Source: Saprospiraceae bacterium (GTDB taxonomy: Bacteria; Bacteroidota; Bacteroidia; Chitinophagales; Saprospiraceae). Taken from it: DNA of 64,000 nt. The notes below the pieces were generated by a model. The model worked only from the letters and a program-made list of their open reading frames with translations. It ran no database searches and was not told where the DNA came from. The stretch lies in the NCBI GenBank assembly GCA_028279185.1, contig JANQSS010000081.1:62001-126000 (forward strand), read 5' to 3'. Made by a program: the position numbers and the translations under genes. Below are positions 8,906 through 18,287 of this stretch, piece by piece (positions within the stretch are counted from its first letter, which is position 1; every line of letters starts with the position of its first letter).

Positions 8906-11900
8906 ATGCCCCAAAAAATTAAAAGGTATTTTTTTATTTTAGCCATCCAGGTATTAAGCTCTGTTTCATTGTTAAGCCAGGTGGCAGATTTACGACCAAT
9001 ACAATTAAATCAGGGTCATGTGAATGATATTTTGCGAGACCGTGATGGATTTATATGGGTGGCTACTCAAAATGGATTATCCTATTTTGATGGTGGAATG
9101 TGGAAGACATATTTTCATGATCGAAAAGACCAATACAGTCTTTCAAATAATTATGTATGGGTGCTAAAAGAAGGTGCGGATGGCCATATTTGGATCGGTA
9201 CTTTCGGTGGCGGGTTAAATAAATTTGATAAATCCAAGCAACAGTTTTCTACTTTTTTTCCACCAAAAGATGGAGGAAGCCACGAGATACGGGCAATACA
9301 TGAAATATCATCGCAGCAACTACTTATTGGGACCGATAATGGCCTCTATATTTTTGACAAGCATAACGAAGTGTTCATTCACGATTCTGTGTTTCTCGCA
9401 AACCAGCAACATGCAGGAATAATACATTTTCAAAATATCATACCGTACACGACTACTGAATTTCTAATTGGATCTGAAAATGGCCCATATTATGTCAACA
9501 TTGCATCCAAAGAGGTCAAACCAATAAAATTAGGCGGCAAAGTCAGGGAATCTATGTGTCGCATTCTTCCGATAAGTGAGGAATATTTGGTAAGCCATCT
9601 GGCAAAAGTATATCGATGTCGGTTGGACGATAAAGCCATGAAATTTGTCGTAAACAGTCAAAAGGAGGTCAGCAAAGGTGCTTCAATTTCAACGCTTAAA
9701 GCGGTTTCACGAGATGAAGTATTTATCGGTCATAGCCACGGGCTTCACCTGTATTATACACAAAACGACAGTCTTGGCGAGGTAAACTTATCGCAAAAGG
9801 ATACGCGTCAACATGCGGATTCATACAAAGTCATCTATAGCATTGCAAAAATTGAGGAGGAGCTCTATTATGTAGGGACAGCCCATAATATAATACAGAT
9901 GCGATTGGGAAAACCGTTGGCAAAACATCTGACGAATGAAGAACTGGGCGGCGGCACATTACTTGGCCTGGCTATCGATGAGGAAGAGAATATCTGGGCT
10001 TGCAGTCGAGATGGGTTGATACGAATTCAAGAACGAGCCACTGGGGGCTTTGCTATATCGAATTTTCGAACGAACGACTTCCCGGAGATAAAATCCAACT
10101 ACTTATTAAACATAGCTTTTTTTGAAAATAATGGATTTATCGGAACACGTAAGGAAGGATTTGCTCATTTTTCAAAGCGGGGGGAGAATATTATATGGCA
10201 CGAAATTCCTGCTTCGGTAAGTGCCTATACGGCCTCCTACAGCGTGAATTGTTTTGCACGGGATAAGGCAGGATATGTATGGATTGGAACGTCAGGCAAC
10301 GGAGCTGTTAGGTGGCATATCGAAAAAAATCACGTGGAACATTATCCATTTTTAGCTACTGATTCGAGTTCATTGAGCCATCCCTACGTCTTTGCCCTGC
10401 ATAATTATGATGATAAAAATATGTTGGTGGGCACAGCTGCAGGTCTCAATGTAGTAGACCATTCAACCGGTGCTGTACGGCAAATACTATCCCATGCCAA
10501 TCGAGCGAATTCCTTGAGTGGCGATTTTATTCTTGATATTCACGAAGACAAAAATAGTCGGCTTTGGGTAGCTACAACTACAGGTCTTAACCGAATGCAT
10601 GAGGATTTCACCTTTACCTCTTGGATGCGATCCGATGGACTTCCTAATGACTTGGTGTATGGAATAGAAAGTGATAATAAGAATCTGTATTTGACTACGA
10701 ATGATGGCTTAGTCAAGGTCCACGTTGAACGTGACGATTCTATAACAATGAAGATATTCCGGACCAACGACGGTATGCTGAACGATCAATATGATCAATT
10801 TTCATTTTGCAAGAGGAGAGCGGGAGAATTTATTTTTGGCACTCCTGCTGGACTTTCATTTTTTTATCCTGAACGTATTTTTGAAAATACGATCAATGCC
10901 CGAGCCTCGATCACTGCATTTCAATTGTTCAATCAAGATGCTACGATGTATTTTGATCGACATATTAACGAAATAGACAAAATTGAATTAAATCACGATG
11001 AAAATTTTATTGGATTTAATTTAAGTGCACAGAGTTTTTGGAAGCCAGAAGAAAATCAATTTAGATATAAAATGATTGGACTTAGCGATGCGTTTATTTC
11101 ATTGGAGAATAGAAAATTCCTTTCTTTTAATGGACTTAAGCCAGGTGCATATACGCTTCAAATTCAAGCCGCAAATAGCGATGGCAAGTGGGCACAAAGT
11201 TTAAAAACACTGGACATAACAATTCGACCACCCTGGTATAATACATGGCTGGCCTGGGCAGCGTACTGCTTGTTAATTGCTTCTGTGTTGTACTATTTTT
11301 ATCGACTAAAAATTGATAAAATACGCAGCGTTGAGCGAGCCAAGGAGCAAGAACGCACGAGAATACGTGAACGATCCGCCCGAGATTTTCATGACGAGGC
11401 AGGAGCTGTGATTACGAAACTTAGCCTATTGACGCAGTATTTAAAGCTTTCAAGCGATGGTCCGCAGGCACGGGAAAGCGTGCTAACACAGATGAGTGAA
11501 AATGTCCAACAACTGCGTAATGGTATGCGCGATTTTATTTGGGTTCTGGACCCTACGCACGACACATTGGGCGAGACAGTGAATAAAATAAGGTTAATAG
11601 GCAATACATTGTTTGAACATAGCGCTATTCGTTTTGAATGTAAAGAAAAGCTGGCTGAAGAAAAAATAACATTGAACGGAATTCAGCGTAGGCAGTTAGT
11701 ATTGATTTGCCAGGAGGCTTTTATAAATTGTATTAAATACGCAAACGCGACTGCTTGTATATTGGAAATTAGACGGACAGATTCTGACTTATCTGTTACA
11801 ATTTCGGACGATGGTCAAGGTTTTGAACATGAAGATGCAGACAGCGGTCATGGACTTACGAATATGAAAGTGCGCGCAGCGAAAATTAAAGGCGAATTCA

Positions 11901-11968
11901 AGATAACTTCTTCAAAGGGCAATGGGACGCACATTGTTATTCGCTTACCAATTAACCCAAATGGGTGA
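8906..11968 (+). CDS. Two-component sensor: periplasmic propeller plus histidine kinase
   Basis: The protein has about 1020 residues. After a signal peptide it has a long periplasmic region of ligand-binding propeller repeats (I-W-I-G-T-x-G-G-G-L, L-W-V-A-T-T-T-G-L-N-R and similar), then a Y_Y_Y domain (P-G-A-Y-T-L-Q-I-Q-A-A-N-S-D-G-K-W), one membrane helix near 775-795, and a NarL/DesK-type kinase. The phosphorylated His is in R-D-F-H-D-E-A-G (about 828), with the N box in C-Q-E-A-F-I-N-C-I-K-Y-A-N and a G box in D-D-G-Q-G-F. An in-frame TTG lies at 8894, but ATG at 8906 gives a proper signal peptide. The regulator gene follows 40 bases later, so the two should form a pair. Such sensors often respond to oligosaccharides; the ligand here is unknown. 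Confidence 0.92.
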   Translation: MPQKIKRYFFILAIQVLSSVSLLSQVADLRPIQLNQGHVNDILRDRDGFIWVATQNGLSYFDGGMWKTYFHDRKDQYSLSNNYVWVLKEGADGHIWIGTFGGGLNKFDKSKQQFSTFFPPKDGGSHEIRAIHEISSQQLLIGTDNGLYIFDKHNEVFIHDSVFLANQQHAGIIHFQNIIPYTTTEFLIGSENGPYYVNIASKEVKPIKLGGKVRESMCRILPISEEYLVSHLAKVYRCRLDDKAMKFVVNSQKEVSKGASISTLKAVSRDEVFIGHSHGLHLYYTQNDSLGEVNLSQKDTRQHADSYKVIYSIAKIEEELYYVGTAHNIIQMRLGKPLAKHLTNEELGGGTLLGLAIDEEENIWACSRDGLIRIQERATGGFAISNFRTNDFPEIKSNYLLNIAFFENNGFIGTRKEGFAHFSKRGENIIWHEIPASVSAYTASYSVNCFARDKAGYVWIGTSGNGAVRWHIEKNHVEHYPFLATDSSSLSHPYVFALHNYDDKNMLVGTAAGLNVVDHSTGAVRQILSHANRANSLSGDFILDIHEDKNSRLWVATTTGLNRMHEDFTFTSWMRSDGLPNDLVYGIESDNKNLYLTTNDGLVKVHVERDDSITMKIFRTNDGMLNDQYDQFSFCKRRAGEFIFGTPAGLSFFYPERIFENTINARASITAFQLFNQDATMYFDRHINEIDKIELNHDENFIGFNLSAQSFWKPEENQFRYKMIGLSDAFISLENRKFLSFNGLKPGAYTLQIQAANSDGKWAQSLKTLDITIRPPWYNTWLAWAAYCLLIASVLYYFYRLKIDKIRSVERAKEQERTRIRERSARDFHDEAGAVITKLSLLTQYLKLSSDGPQARESVLTQMSENVQQLRNGMRDFIWVLDPTHDTLGETVNKIRLIGNTLFEHSAIRFECKEKLAEEKITLNGIQRRQLVLICQEAFINCIKYANATACILEIRRTDSDLSVTISDDGQGFEHEDADSGHGLTNMKVRAAKIKGEFKITSSKGNGTHIVIRLPINPNG

Positions 11969-12008
11969 TAGTTTCTTGGCTTAAAAGAAGTTAATTTTAC
12001 AACAGCGT

Positions 12009-12629
12009 ATGAGCATTAATATAGGCATGATAGAGGATGATGAAGACATCCGAAAATTGTTGGGATTTATTATTGACCAAAGTCCCGGCTACGCTTGTAC
12101 ACAACGTTTTGCATCCTGTGAAGATGGAATTAAGGAGATTCTTACGCACCCTCCGGATATATTACTGATGGATATCGATTTACCTGGAATAAATGGAGTG
12201 GAAGGGGTCCGTACCATTCGAAAGCATAATACTAGAATGGTAATATTAATGCTTACTATTCATGAGGACGATGACTCCGTCTTTGCAAGTCTTTGCGCTG
12301 GAGCTAATGGCTATTTATTAAAGGGAACACCGCCCGTCCGATTACTGGCTGCCCTCGAGGATGCGCATCAAGGAGGTGCACCGATGAGTGCGCAAATTGC
12401 GAACAAGGTCGTACGTTATTTTCATCAATCAAAGGGAAACGATTTAAGCGATCGAGAGATCGAAATATTGAGCGGTCTTTGTCGCGGCGAAAATTATTCG
12501 TCACTTGCGGATATTCTATTTATTAGTAAAAACACCGTCAAATCCCATATAAAAAATATATATAAAAAACTTCACGTGCATACACGTGCTGAAGCTGTTC
12601 TCAAAGCACGAGAATTGGGTATTAAGTAA
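12009..12629 (+). CDS. LuxR/NarL-type response regulator
   Basis: The protein has 206 residues: a receiver domain (1 to about 120) with acidic residues E9/D10/D11, the phospho-acceptor Asp55 in L-L-M-D-I-D-L-P-G, and a conserved Lys in Y-L-L-K-G-T-P-P, then a LuxR-type helix-turn-helix (about 145-205) with L-S-D-R-E-I-E-I-L and I-S-K-N-T-V-K-S-H-I-K-N-I-Y-K-K-L. The gene directly follows the sensor kinase and should be its cognate DNA-binding partner. The two secreted-protein genes downstream (12715 and 13063) are possible targets by position only. Confidence 0.93.
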   Translation: MSINIGMIEDDEDIRKLLGFIIDQSPGYACTQRFASCEDGIKEILTHPPDILLMDIDLPGINGVEGVRTIRKHNTRMVILMLTIHEDDDSVFASLCAGANGYLLKGTPPVRLLAALEDAHQGGAPMSAQIANKVVRYFHQSKGNDLSDREIEILSGLCRGENYSSLADILFISKNTVKSHIKNIYKKLHVHTRAEAVLKARELGIK

Positions 12630-12714
12630 TATCAAATTCACCCAATTGGAGGATTGACTCATGCGTATCTCGTACATAATTTTGTGTTATTGAATTAATT
12701 GAAAACCGAGTAAC

Positions 12715-13044
12715 ATGAAATTGTTTTATTATGTAGTCCTTTTCTGTTTACTAACCACAGTAGTGTCCTGTGGCAATGATGACGATGGAGGCCCTGGAGT
12801 TGGATGCAATTCGATCGCTTTAAATGAACGATTTGCCGATGAGATCACGGCCGTCAGCAATGCGTCATCCGCTTATGCCATGGACCCTACCCCCGCTAAC
12901 TGCCAATCCTTTAAAGATGCCTACAACGATTACATCAATGCATTGGATGCCTATGAAAACTGTGCCGTAACGCTGAACCAAAGAGCGGAATGGGAGCAAG
13001 CACTCGATGCAGCTCGTAGCTCACTTAATTCGATTGTTTGCTAA
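12715..13044 (+). CDS. Small Cys-containing lipoprotein
   Basis: The protein has 109 residues. The signal peptide ends in T-T-V-V-S-C (Cys19) followed by an acidic, Gly-rich linker (G-N-D-D-D-G-G), typical of Bacteroidota surface lipoproteins. The mature part is predicted helical and has four further Cys, two near the start and middle and one as the last residue, which could form disulfides. No family is recognised. It lies 18 bases upstream of the T9SS protein gene at 13063 and is probably cotranscribed with it. Confidence 0.8.
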   Translation: MKLFYYVVLFCLLTTVVSCGNDDDGGPGVGCNSIALNERFADEITAVSNASSAYAMDPTPANCQSFKDAYNDYINALDAYENCAVTLNQRAEWEQALDAARSSLNSIVC

Positions 13045-13062
13045 TTCTTTAATAAAAACGTT

Positions 13063-14166
13063 ATGAAAAATAGACTTATCCCTATTGGTATTGGTTTGTT
13101 GTTGTACGGATTCTGTATGGCTCAGCCGACGGTGGGCTCGGACGCGCTATTAGTGTTCGGAGAAATGGAAGAAGCCCAGTTTCTGGATTTAACAGCCAAT
13201 AATTTTGACTCCGGAATGAAAGGCGAAAATGTAAATTGGAATGTTAATACAATCATGGAAGATCAAAACAATTGCCTCTATGATGGAAAAGAAGCCCATT
13301 CGTCGATTTATGCAGATAGTTTTCCGAACGCCACAATTTATTTTTCCTGTGTTATAACCTCTGATGATGGAGAATCTTCTACGACACACACATTTTATGA
13401 AATAGACGGTAATAAACAATATTTTCATGGGAGTGTTAGCGTGTCGATTGACGACCCGGATTTTGACAGCATATTCACGGTATACGATGACCCTATGTTG
13501 GTCATGGAATTTCCGCGCACCTTCGGCGATGAATTTGAAGATGATTTTTCAGCAAGAATAAGCAGTTATACCCCGGGACAGTTTATTGCATCGAGACAAG
13601 AAGGGCAGGTGTCCAGTAAAATTGATGCCTACGGTTCATTGACAACTAAAGCGGGTATTTTTAATAATGTAATTCGGGAAAAGCGTTCGGAAATTGCTGT
13701 GGTTTCCGTTGCCGGCCTTCCGTTTACGACGACACAAGAGTCACATCGCTATAATTTTTTGGGAGAAGACGAAAACTATGTACTGTTGAATATGGACAGC
13801 CTGGTGACAAAAGACGCAGGTGGTAACGAACTACTGACAACGTATAATGGATTTTATCGGACGCGGGGACCTAGTGCGGTGAAAAACACGCTTAGAAGTA
13901 TTTCGGCATTTTCTATTTTTCCAAATCCTGCGAAAACCCAAGAACCGGTAGAATTGCGATTTACGTCTGAACGGGAACAAGTGCTTTATGTAGTGATTTA
14001 CGACGTGGCTGGACACCGCACCGACTACCAGCAAAACTTCGAAGTACGTGTTGGTGAAAATATCATAAAAATGTCAACTACCGATATGCTATCCGGGCGA
14101 TATATTGTCGAGTTGGCTGATGAAAAAGGGAGAGCACTGCGTATACCGATTATCTGCGTCGAATAG
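13063..14166 (+). CDS. Secreted protein with T9SS type A sorting domain
   Basis: The protein has 367 residues: a signal peptide (about 1-20), a beta-rich body of unknown function, and a C-terminal T9SS type A sorting domain from about 285, with F-S-I-F-P-N-P-A-K and the late S-G-R-Y-I-V-E-L motif. The T9SS moves such proteins across the outer membrane and attaches or releases them. The last codons lie 16 bases from the stop of the convergent gene at 14183, with no room for a separate terminator. Confidence 0.85.
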   Translation: MKNRLIPIGIGLLLYGFCMAQPTVGSDALLVFGEMEEAQFLDLTANNFDSGMKGENVNWNVNTIMEDQNNCLYDGKEAHSSIYADSFPNATIYFSCVITSDDGESSTTHTFYEIDGNKQYFHGSVSVSIDDPDFDSIFTVYDDPMLVMEFPRTFGDEFEDDFSARISSYTPGQFIASRQEGQVSSKIDAYGSLTTKAGIFNNVIREKRSEIAVVSVAGLPFTTTQESHRYNFLGEDENYVLLNMDSLVTKDAGGNELLTTYNGFYRTRGPSAVKNTLRSISAFSIFPNPAKTQEPVELRFTSEREQVLYVVIYDVAGHRTDYQQNFEVRVGENIIKMSTTDMLSGRYIVELADEKGRALRIPIICVE

Positions 14167-14182
14167 CTTTTGGGGAGATAGG

Positions 14183-14692
14183 TTAAAGGGATCGGCTTCG
14201 CTTCCATTTTCGAATTCGTGTGCGCGCATTTTTATAAGGTGATGATGTATTTAATTGAATCATTCGGCCCATCGTGTATTTTTCGTACCAGGGCTTGCCG
14301 TATAGAAATTCAGCAGGCGTGTCATTGATTACGCTTACTAATTTGCCGACTGTGTCGTCCAGGTGTTTCAACAACTGCTCATAGGCCAGGTGGTCGTAGT
14401 CTGTATAGAATTTTTGAGCAAGTTGACCCAGTTCATTCCATTTATATCCTGTTTCCGGGAAGTCGACATGCTCATTGTTGGATTTTTTAGCATGCCACTT
14501 TAGCACGAGTTCGCCCCAGCCGATAAGGTATGCCACCACATTAGATACCGTCATTGTCGTGTTTTTTGCATGGCCAGGTAATTCTTTTATGTTTGTCAAA
14601 TCTGAGGGGATTGACCCTAAGTCTACTTTTAATTTTTCATACGTATCCGTGATGGCCAGAAGTAGTTCAGATTTATTCGTTGGTATAGGCAT
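14183..14692 (-). CDS. ClbS/DfsB family four-helix protein
   Basis: The protein has 169 residues and matches the ClbS/DfsB (DUF1706) family along its length: it starts P-T-N-K-S-E-L-L-L-A-I, has V-S-N-V-V-A-Y-L-I-G-W-G-E-L-V-L-K-W, and ends with K-N-A-R-T-R-I-R-K-W-K-R. ClbS of E. coli hydrolyses the colibactin cyclopropane as a self-resistance protein; most relatives in other bacteria have no known substrate. No colibactin-like pathway is present here, so a generic role is more likely. Confidence 0.9.
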   Translation of the reverse strand: MPIPTNKSELLLAITDTYEKLKVDLGSIPSDLTNIKELPGHAKNTTMTVSNVVAYLIGWGELVLKWHAKKSNNEHVDFPETGYKWNELGQLAQKFYTDYDHLAYEQLLKHLDDTVGKLVSVINDTPAEFLYGKPWYEKYTMGRMIQLNTSSPYKNARTRIRKWKRSRSL

Positions 14693-14786
14693 AACTCAAA
14701 AAAAGTAATGGTTCAAATTGATAAATTATAAAATCAATGGTTTAGTGTCAGCAAAGATATAATGTTAGCATTAAATACAGCGCAGA

Positions 14787-15980
14787 TTAATCCACCTTAG
14801 GTCTTGGTAAGTCAAAATACTCGTTAATAGTCTGGTCGAGCCGATTTGATAACATGGCAAAGTTTTCTTCATTCGCATTTAAATTGACATATTTTCCAAT
14901 GATGACACTTCGTCTGTAAATAAAAAATGTATTTTCAACTTCAGCACTGACTTTGTTCAGATGTACTTTTGACGATTCATCTGTGAATGATGGAACGAGC
15001 GTGAGGGCGACCTTTTCTAACGTTAACGCTCTTCCAATTGATTCCAGCTCCTTTTCTCTGACTTCCTGAGTAAATTCTTTTTCATTCCCATAAATAAAAT
15101 ATACTTTTAAATACCTCTCCCTCTTGATACTTTCTTTTTCGAAATACACGAGCCATTTTTTTATGTCATCCCAATTAGGGTTATTTCCGACAAAATATAA
15201 TATCCCGTGATACCAACCATATTTACACATAGGACAGGTGCTGCTACCTTTGTCCGGACCCCATGCATGGTAAGGGGTGAAGGAAATTATGTCTTCACCT
15301 ATATTTCTTCCGGAAATATTGTTGTTTTTTTCGGGAATCGGATAGTCAGGAATATTAAGACCTAAAATTATATTTCGCTCTCCGATCAGCAAGCCTCCCT
15401 TTTGAACGAATCGAATCACACCGCTGCCTCCACGGTTTTCTTTTTTTATTCTGCGCTCAGCCGTTAATAACCTGTCATCATCAAATACAAAATCATCGAT
15501 AACGTAATGTTCATCTAAGTCAGGCTCTTTGATAGTCACGTGTATGTGGGCGGGTTCATCCCTGCTTGGATAGGAGCCGGGCCGAATTGTATTGATGGAG
15601 TATGTACCATCTTCAGCAGTCATTACCCAACCGCGTAGGTACCCATGCGTCAGTCCCATGCTATTAGGGGGCAAGCTTCGCTGCATATTGGGTTTATGTT
15701 TGTACTCACCTTGCGCGTTTGTATGGTAATAGTACATTACAATGTTGGACGCAGGTGTTCTTCCATCAGATTTATACACCGTTCCTGTAAGTAAAATGCG
15801 TTGTCCATTTTCTTTCCACCCCGCACTTGTATCTGAAGAGGCCAGGCGATCAGGAATACCATAGTAAAGGGGTGGAGTATTGTCGATCGCTTCTAGATCG
15901 GACTGACTATCATTTTGCTTTTGGCCATTGCAGCTTATTGAAAAATGGAATAAACAAAATATGAACAGGAATTTCTTCAT
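14787..15980 (-). CDS. Lipoprotein fusing an intradiol-dioxygenase domain to a thioredoxin-like domain
   Basis: The start at 15980 gives a lipoprotein signal ending in F-S-I-S-C; the frame is open upstream to 16031, but that would add a charged stretch before the signal. Residues about 60-180 look like the intradiol ring-cleavage dioxygenase core: D-G-T-Y-S-I-N-T-I-R-P-G-S-Y-P then E-P-A-H-I-H-V-T, which supplies the expected Tyr and two His iron ligands. From about 240 to the end is a second domain with a C-P-M-C-K motif after S-S-T and a thioredoxin-like alternation, then K-V-Y-F-I-Y-G-N. Known intradiol enzymes cleave catechols in the cytoplasm; this one should be envelope-bound. The combination is unusual. 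Confidence 0.8.
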   Translation of the reverse strand: MKKFLFIFCLFHFSISCNGQKQNDSQSDLEAIDNTPPLYYGIPDRLASSDTSAGWKENGQRILLTGTVYKSDGRTPASNIVMYYYHTNAQGEYKHKPNMQRSLPPNSMGLTHGYLRGWVMTAEDGTYSINTIRPGSYPSRDEPAHIHVTIKEPDLDEHYVIDDFVFDDDRLLTAERRIKKENRGGSGVIRFVQKGGLLIGERNIILGLNIPDYPIPEKNNNISGRNIGEDIISFTPYHAWGPDKGSSTCPMCKYGWYHGILYFVGNNPNWDDIKKWLVYFEKESIKRERYLKVYFIYGNEKEFTQEVREKELESIGRALTLEKVALTLVPSFTDESSKVHLNKVSAEVENTFFIYRRSVIIGKYVNLNANEENFAMLSNRLDQTINEYFDLPRPKVD

Positions 15981-16111
15981 TTTTCTCAGTTGTTTAACAA
16001 GGGGCTGACGCATTTTATGTCTGAAACACAATCGACAGTCAAGCTTTAATTTATGCCAGCCTTGTTACATTATTTCTCAATGGCTTTTATCGCTTATTTC
16101 AAGTGTCAAAG

Positions 16112-16408
16112 TTAAGCTGTTTTATTTGGCAGCATTCGTTGAAAACCTGTATATGGACGAAGTTGCATGACATCGAAAGCAATGAAGCCATCACGAACAA
16201 GCGGCAGTCCATTTAACAAAGCTTTTGCGCTGGTAATACTTTCACTCTCCAAAATCAGTACGGCATTCCTATCTTCTGTAAAATATATTTCGCGAAGTTC
16301 ATCATTTAAGTAGAGTTCATAGACATGGCGCGCTTCCTCTGTTAGAAGTTGTGACAGAGAGCTCCAGTCTACATTCGGTATCCCTTTTTCAATTGCTAGA
16401 AATTTCAT
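16112..16408 (-). CDS. Small ferredoxin-fold protein of the muconolactone-isomerase/YciI type
   Basis: The start at 16408 gives a 98-residue protein beginning M-K-F-L-A-I-E-K-G. The pattern (E-A-R-H-V-Y-E-L-Y ... L-R-E-I-Y-F-T-E-D-R-N-A-V-L-I-L-E ... L-P-L-V-R-D-G-F-I-A-F-D-V ... L-R-P-Y-T-G-F) is that of a widespread dimeric alpha/beta-barrel family often named after muconolactone delta-isomerase. The activity is unproven for most members. It is interesting only in that it sits 130 bases from an intradiol dioxygenase-like gene, since both family names belong to catechol breakdown, but this does not prove a pathway. Confidence 0.75.
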   Translation of the reverse strand: MKFLAIEKGIPNVDWSSLSQLLTEEARHVYELYLNDELREIYFTEDRNAVLILESESITSAKALLNGLPLVRDGFIAFDVMQLRPYTGFQRMLPNKTA

Positions 16409-16558
16409 GTTGTCTTGTCCTTTATTCCTGATCAAGTCAGTGATTAGAACGGGATGGAAGGAGTGTTGTTCATTGCGAAATTCATTTAAATTGTACTCAC
16501 CATTTCATCAATATATCTATTCTTCCTTCAAGACTGAAAAAATGAACGTTTAAGTGTT

Positions 16559-16804
16559 TCAAACTTGGATAATACGGATTAGCAGAAGCGTTATTCCAAG
16601 AAGTATACCAAGGCCGATAAAATAAGGTATGGCGGTATCTTTGCAATGCGACCGTAATTGACTTATAGATAATGTGCTGACGGTTACACATTTCATAACA
16701 AATAAGCCGATCAGATTTATCAGTCTAAATAAATTGACGATTAATTTTTCGAATATAACCTCAACAAAGAAGTAGGTTATTGTTTTGATGATGGCTTCTA
16801 TCAT
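16559..16804 (-). CDS. Small membrane protein next to the TIR gene
   Basis: The protein has 81 residues with two or three hydrophobic helices (about 3-40 and 60-80). The ATG lies 3 bases after the stop of the TIR-protein gene (16808-18190), so it is almost certainly cotranscribed and translationally coupled. No family is recognised. A shorter open frame overlapping it in another phase (16497-16691) is ignored. It could be a partner or regulator of the TIR protein. Confidence 0.7.
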   Translation of the reverse strand: MIEAIIKTITYFFVEVIFEKLIVNLFRLINLIGLFVMKCVTVSTLSISQLRSHCKDTAIPYFIGLGILLGITLLLIRIIQV

Positions 16805-16807
16805 AGG

Positions 16808-18190
16808 TTATTTAAATCGCCTAAAAAGTTTATCAACTTTGTTCGCTAATTCTTTGATAAATTTTTCGAACTGGGATTCAATGCGTTTTTGCTTTTGTAT
16901 TGTCAATGCCCGCACTTTCTTCAATTCGGGGTCGGCAATCATCAAGGCTTCTATTTCACGCGCACGAACTTTGTTTACAGTTGACGTTTCTTTTATTGAT
17001 TGCGTTCCATATTTCGCCGATTTACTATAGTATACATTTGCCTTTTCTTGATTGCCTCCTTGCGCATATAAATTGCCACGCATTAAATACAAAGGACCGA
17101 GCACACTTTTGTCTTCATGCTGTTTCAGACCGTCTTCTGTGATGTTATAATCTTTCTGAAATCGATAATTTTTTTCTAATGCGATCAAAGGGTCTTCAGA
17201 AGAGTAAGAATGTAAGAGAACGACAAAATTTGCAATGAATTCGGCATCCTCGCGTGCATCAAATTCTATCTCGTCAGGTGAAACCAGTACGATTGCCCGC
17301 TCATTTAAATAGTCAGGATGCGGAAGTTGTAAATCCACATTTGTGGCGTAGAAATTAAATATTTCTTTTTCTTCGTGCATAAATCCATTAATGAACAACC
17401 CGGATGTGTCACAACTTTCTTTGAAATAATTATTTGCGATGAAGTCATGATAGCGTTTTACGCTTCGACTTTGAACCGGCACTCCACTGACCGTATTGAG
17501 ACTGTCTGTTAATTTGGCATCCAGAAGAGTTAGCAACGTATTGCTGAACGCATTGGATTCATCTCCCTCGAACTGAGCTACGATGGTGGCGATGCGCACA
17601 TTCGTGCAGACCTGTCGTATACTTTTTTCTCTGCCGAATAGTAAATACATAATCATCGCAAGCGCAAATAACAAGGGCATCACATATTTTAGGTTGCTGT
17701 CCAATAGTTTGTAGTACAATTTTTTGATATAAGGCACCTTTGATCCAATACGGCTGTCAATGGTTGCAATCAATTGTAGCATGTCTTTTGAAAAATCGGG
17801 GTCTGGACGCACCTGCAAACCATTTATCTCAATAATTTTATGGATGCTTTCCGGAATTGCGTGACTTGTTGGCGGTTGTGCATTTTCGACATAGACCGGC
17901 AGCATCCACAGGTTTTCTCTGATGGATATTTCCAATTCCATTCGCAGATAGTCGCGATTGTCGTCCGTTCGTGCTAAAAGCGTTTTGGCCCATTGATCAC
18001 CTATGATGGGTATGACTAAGTCTGCATCGGATAGTCGCTTAGTGGCATATTCCATGAAATCAACACCAGGTGGAACGCTATCCACGTCTTTGAATATTTT
18101 GGCATAGGGAAAGGCTTGCCTGAGGCGCTCAGTAATGCGTTCCGTTATACTTTGTGAATCTAATCTTCTATAGGAAATAAAAATTTTCAT
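16808..18190 (-). CDS. Membrane-anchored TIR-domain protein
   Basis: The protein has 460 residues. Residues 1-125 form a bacterial TIR domain: F-I-S-Y-R-R at 4-9, F-K-D-V-D-S-V-P-P-G-V-D-F at 33-45, I-P-I-I-G-D-Q-W at 60-67 and Glu85/Glu87 in the position where NAD-cleaving TIR domains carry their catalytic Glu. One membrane helix lies at about 168-185. The remaining 270 residues should be on the far side of the membrane; they include mixed alpha/beta sequence and a short TPR-like helical end (Y-L-M-R-G-N-L-Y-A-Q-G-G). TIR domains in bacteria are known as NADases in antiphage defence and as signalling adaptors; which applies here is not shown. Confidence 0.85.
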   Translation of the reverse strand: MKIFISYRRLDSQSITERITERLRQAFPYAKIFKDVDSVPPGVDFMEYATKRLSDADLVIPIIGDQWAKTLLARTDDNRDYLRMELEISIRENLWMLPVYVENAQPPTSHAIPESIHKIIEINGLQVRPDPDFSKDMLQLIATIDSRIGSKVPYIKKLYYKLLDSNLKYVMPLLFALAMIMYLLFGREKSIRQVCTNVRIATIVAQFEGDESNAFSNTLLTLLDAKLTDSLNTVSGVPVQSRSVKRYHDFIANNYFKESCDTSGLFINGFMHEEKEIFNFYATNVDLQLPHPDYLNERAIVLVSPDEIEFDAREDAEFIANFVVLLHSYSSEDPLIALEKNYRFQKDYNITEDGLKQHEDKSVLGPLYLMRGNLYAQGGNQEKANVYYSKSAKYGTQSIKETSTVNKVRAREIEALMIADPELKKVRALTIQKQKRIESQFEKFIKELANKVDKLFRRFK

Positions 18191-18287
18191 TCTGATAAGG
18201 CAGATTTAAAAATTTCAATTGTAAAGAGGAAGTTGGTCGAATAAATTGAAATAGTGTAAGGATGTATTTAGCTGATTCACAGTGTTG

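Noticed and set aside
14183-14692. ClbS-like protein as evidence of a colibactin-type toxin pathway
   Set aside because: No polyketide or peptide synthase genes are present; the family is widespread outside such pathways.
16112-16408. Muconolactone-isomerase-like gene plus intradiol dioxygenase-like gene as a catechol breakdown pathway
   Set aside because: The isomerase name is only a family label, the dioxygenase is a lipoprotein, and no cycloisomerase or transferase genes are nearby.
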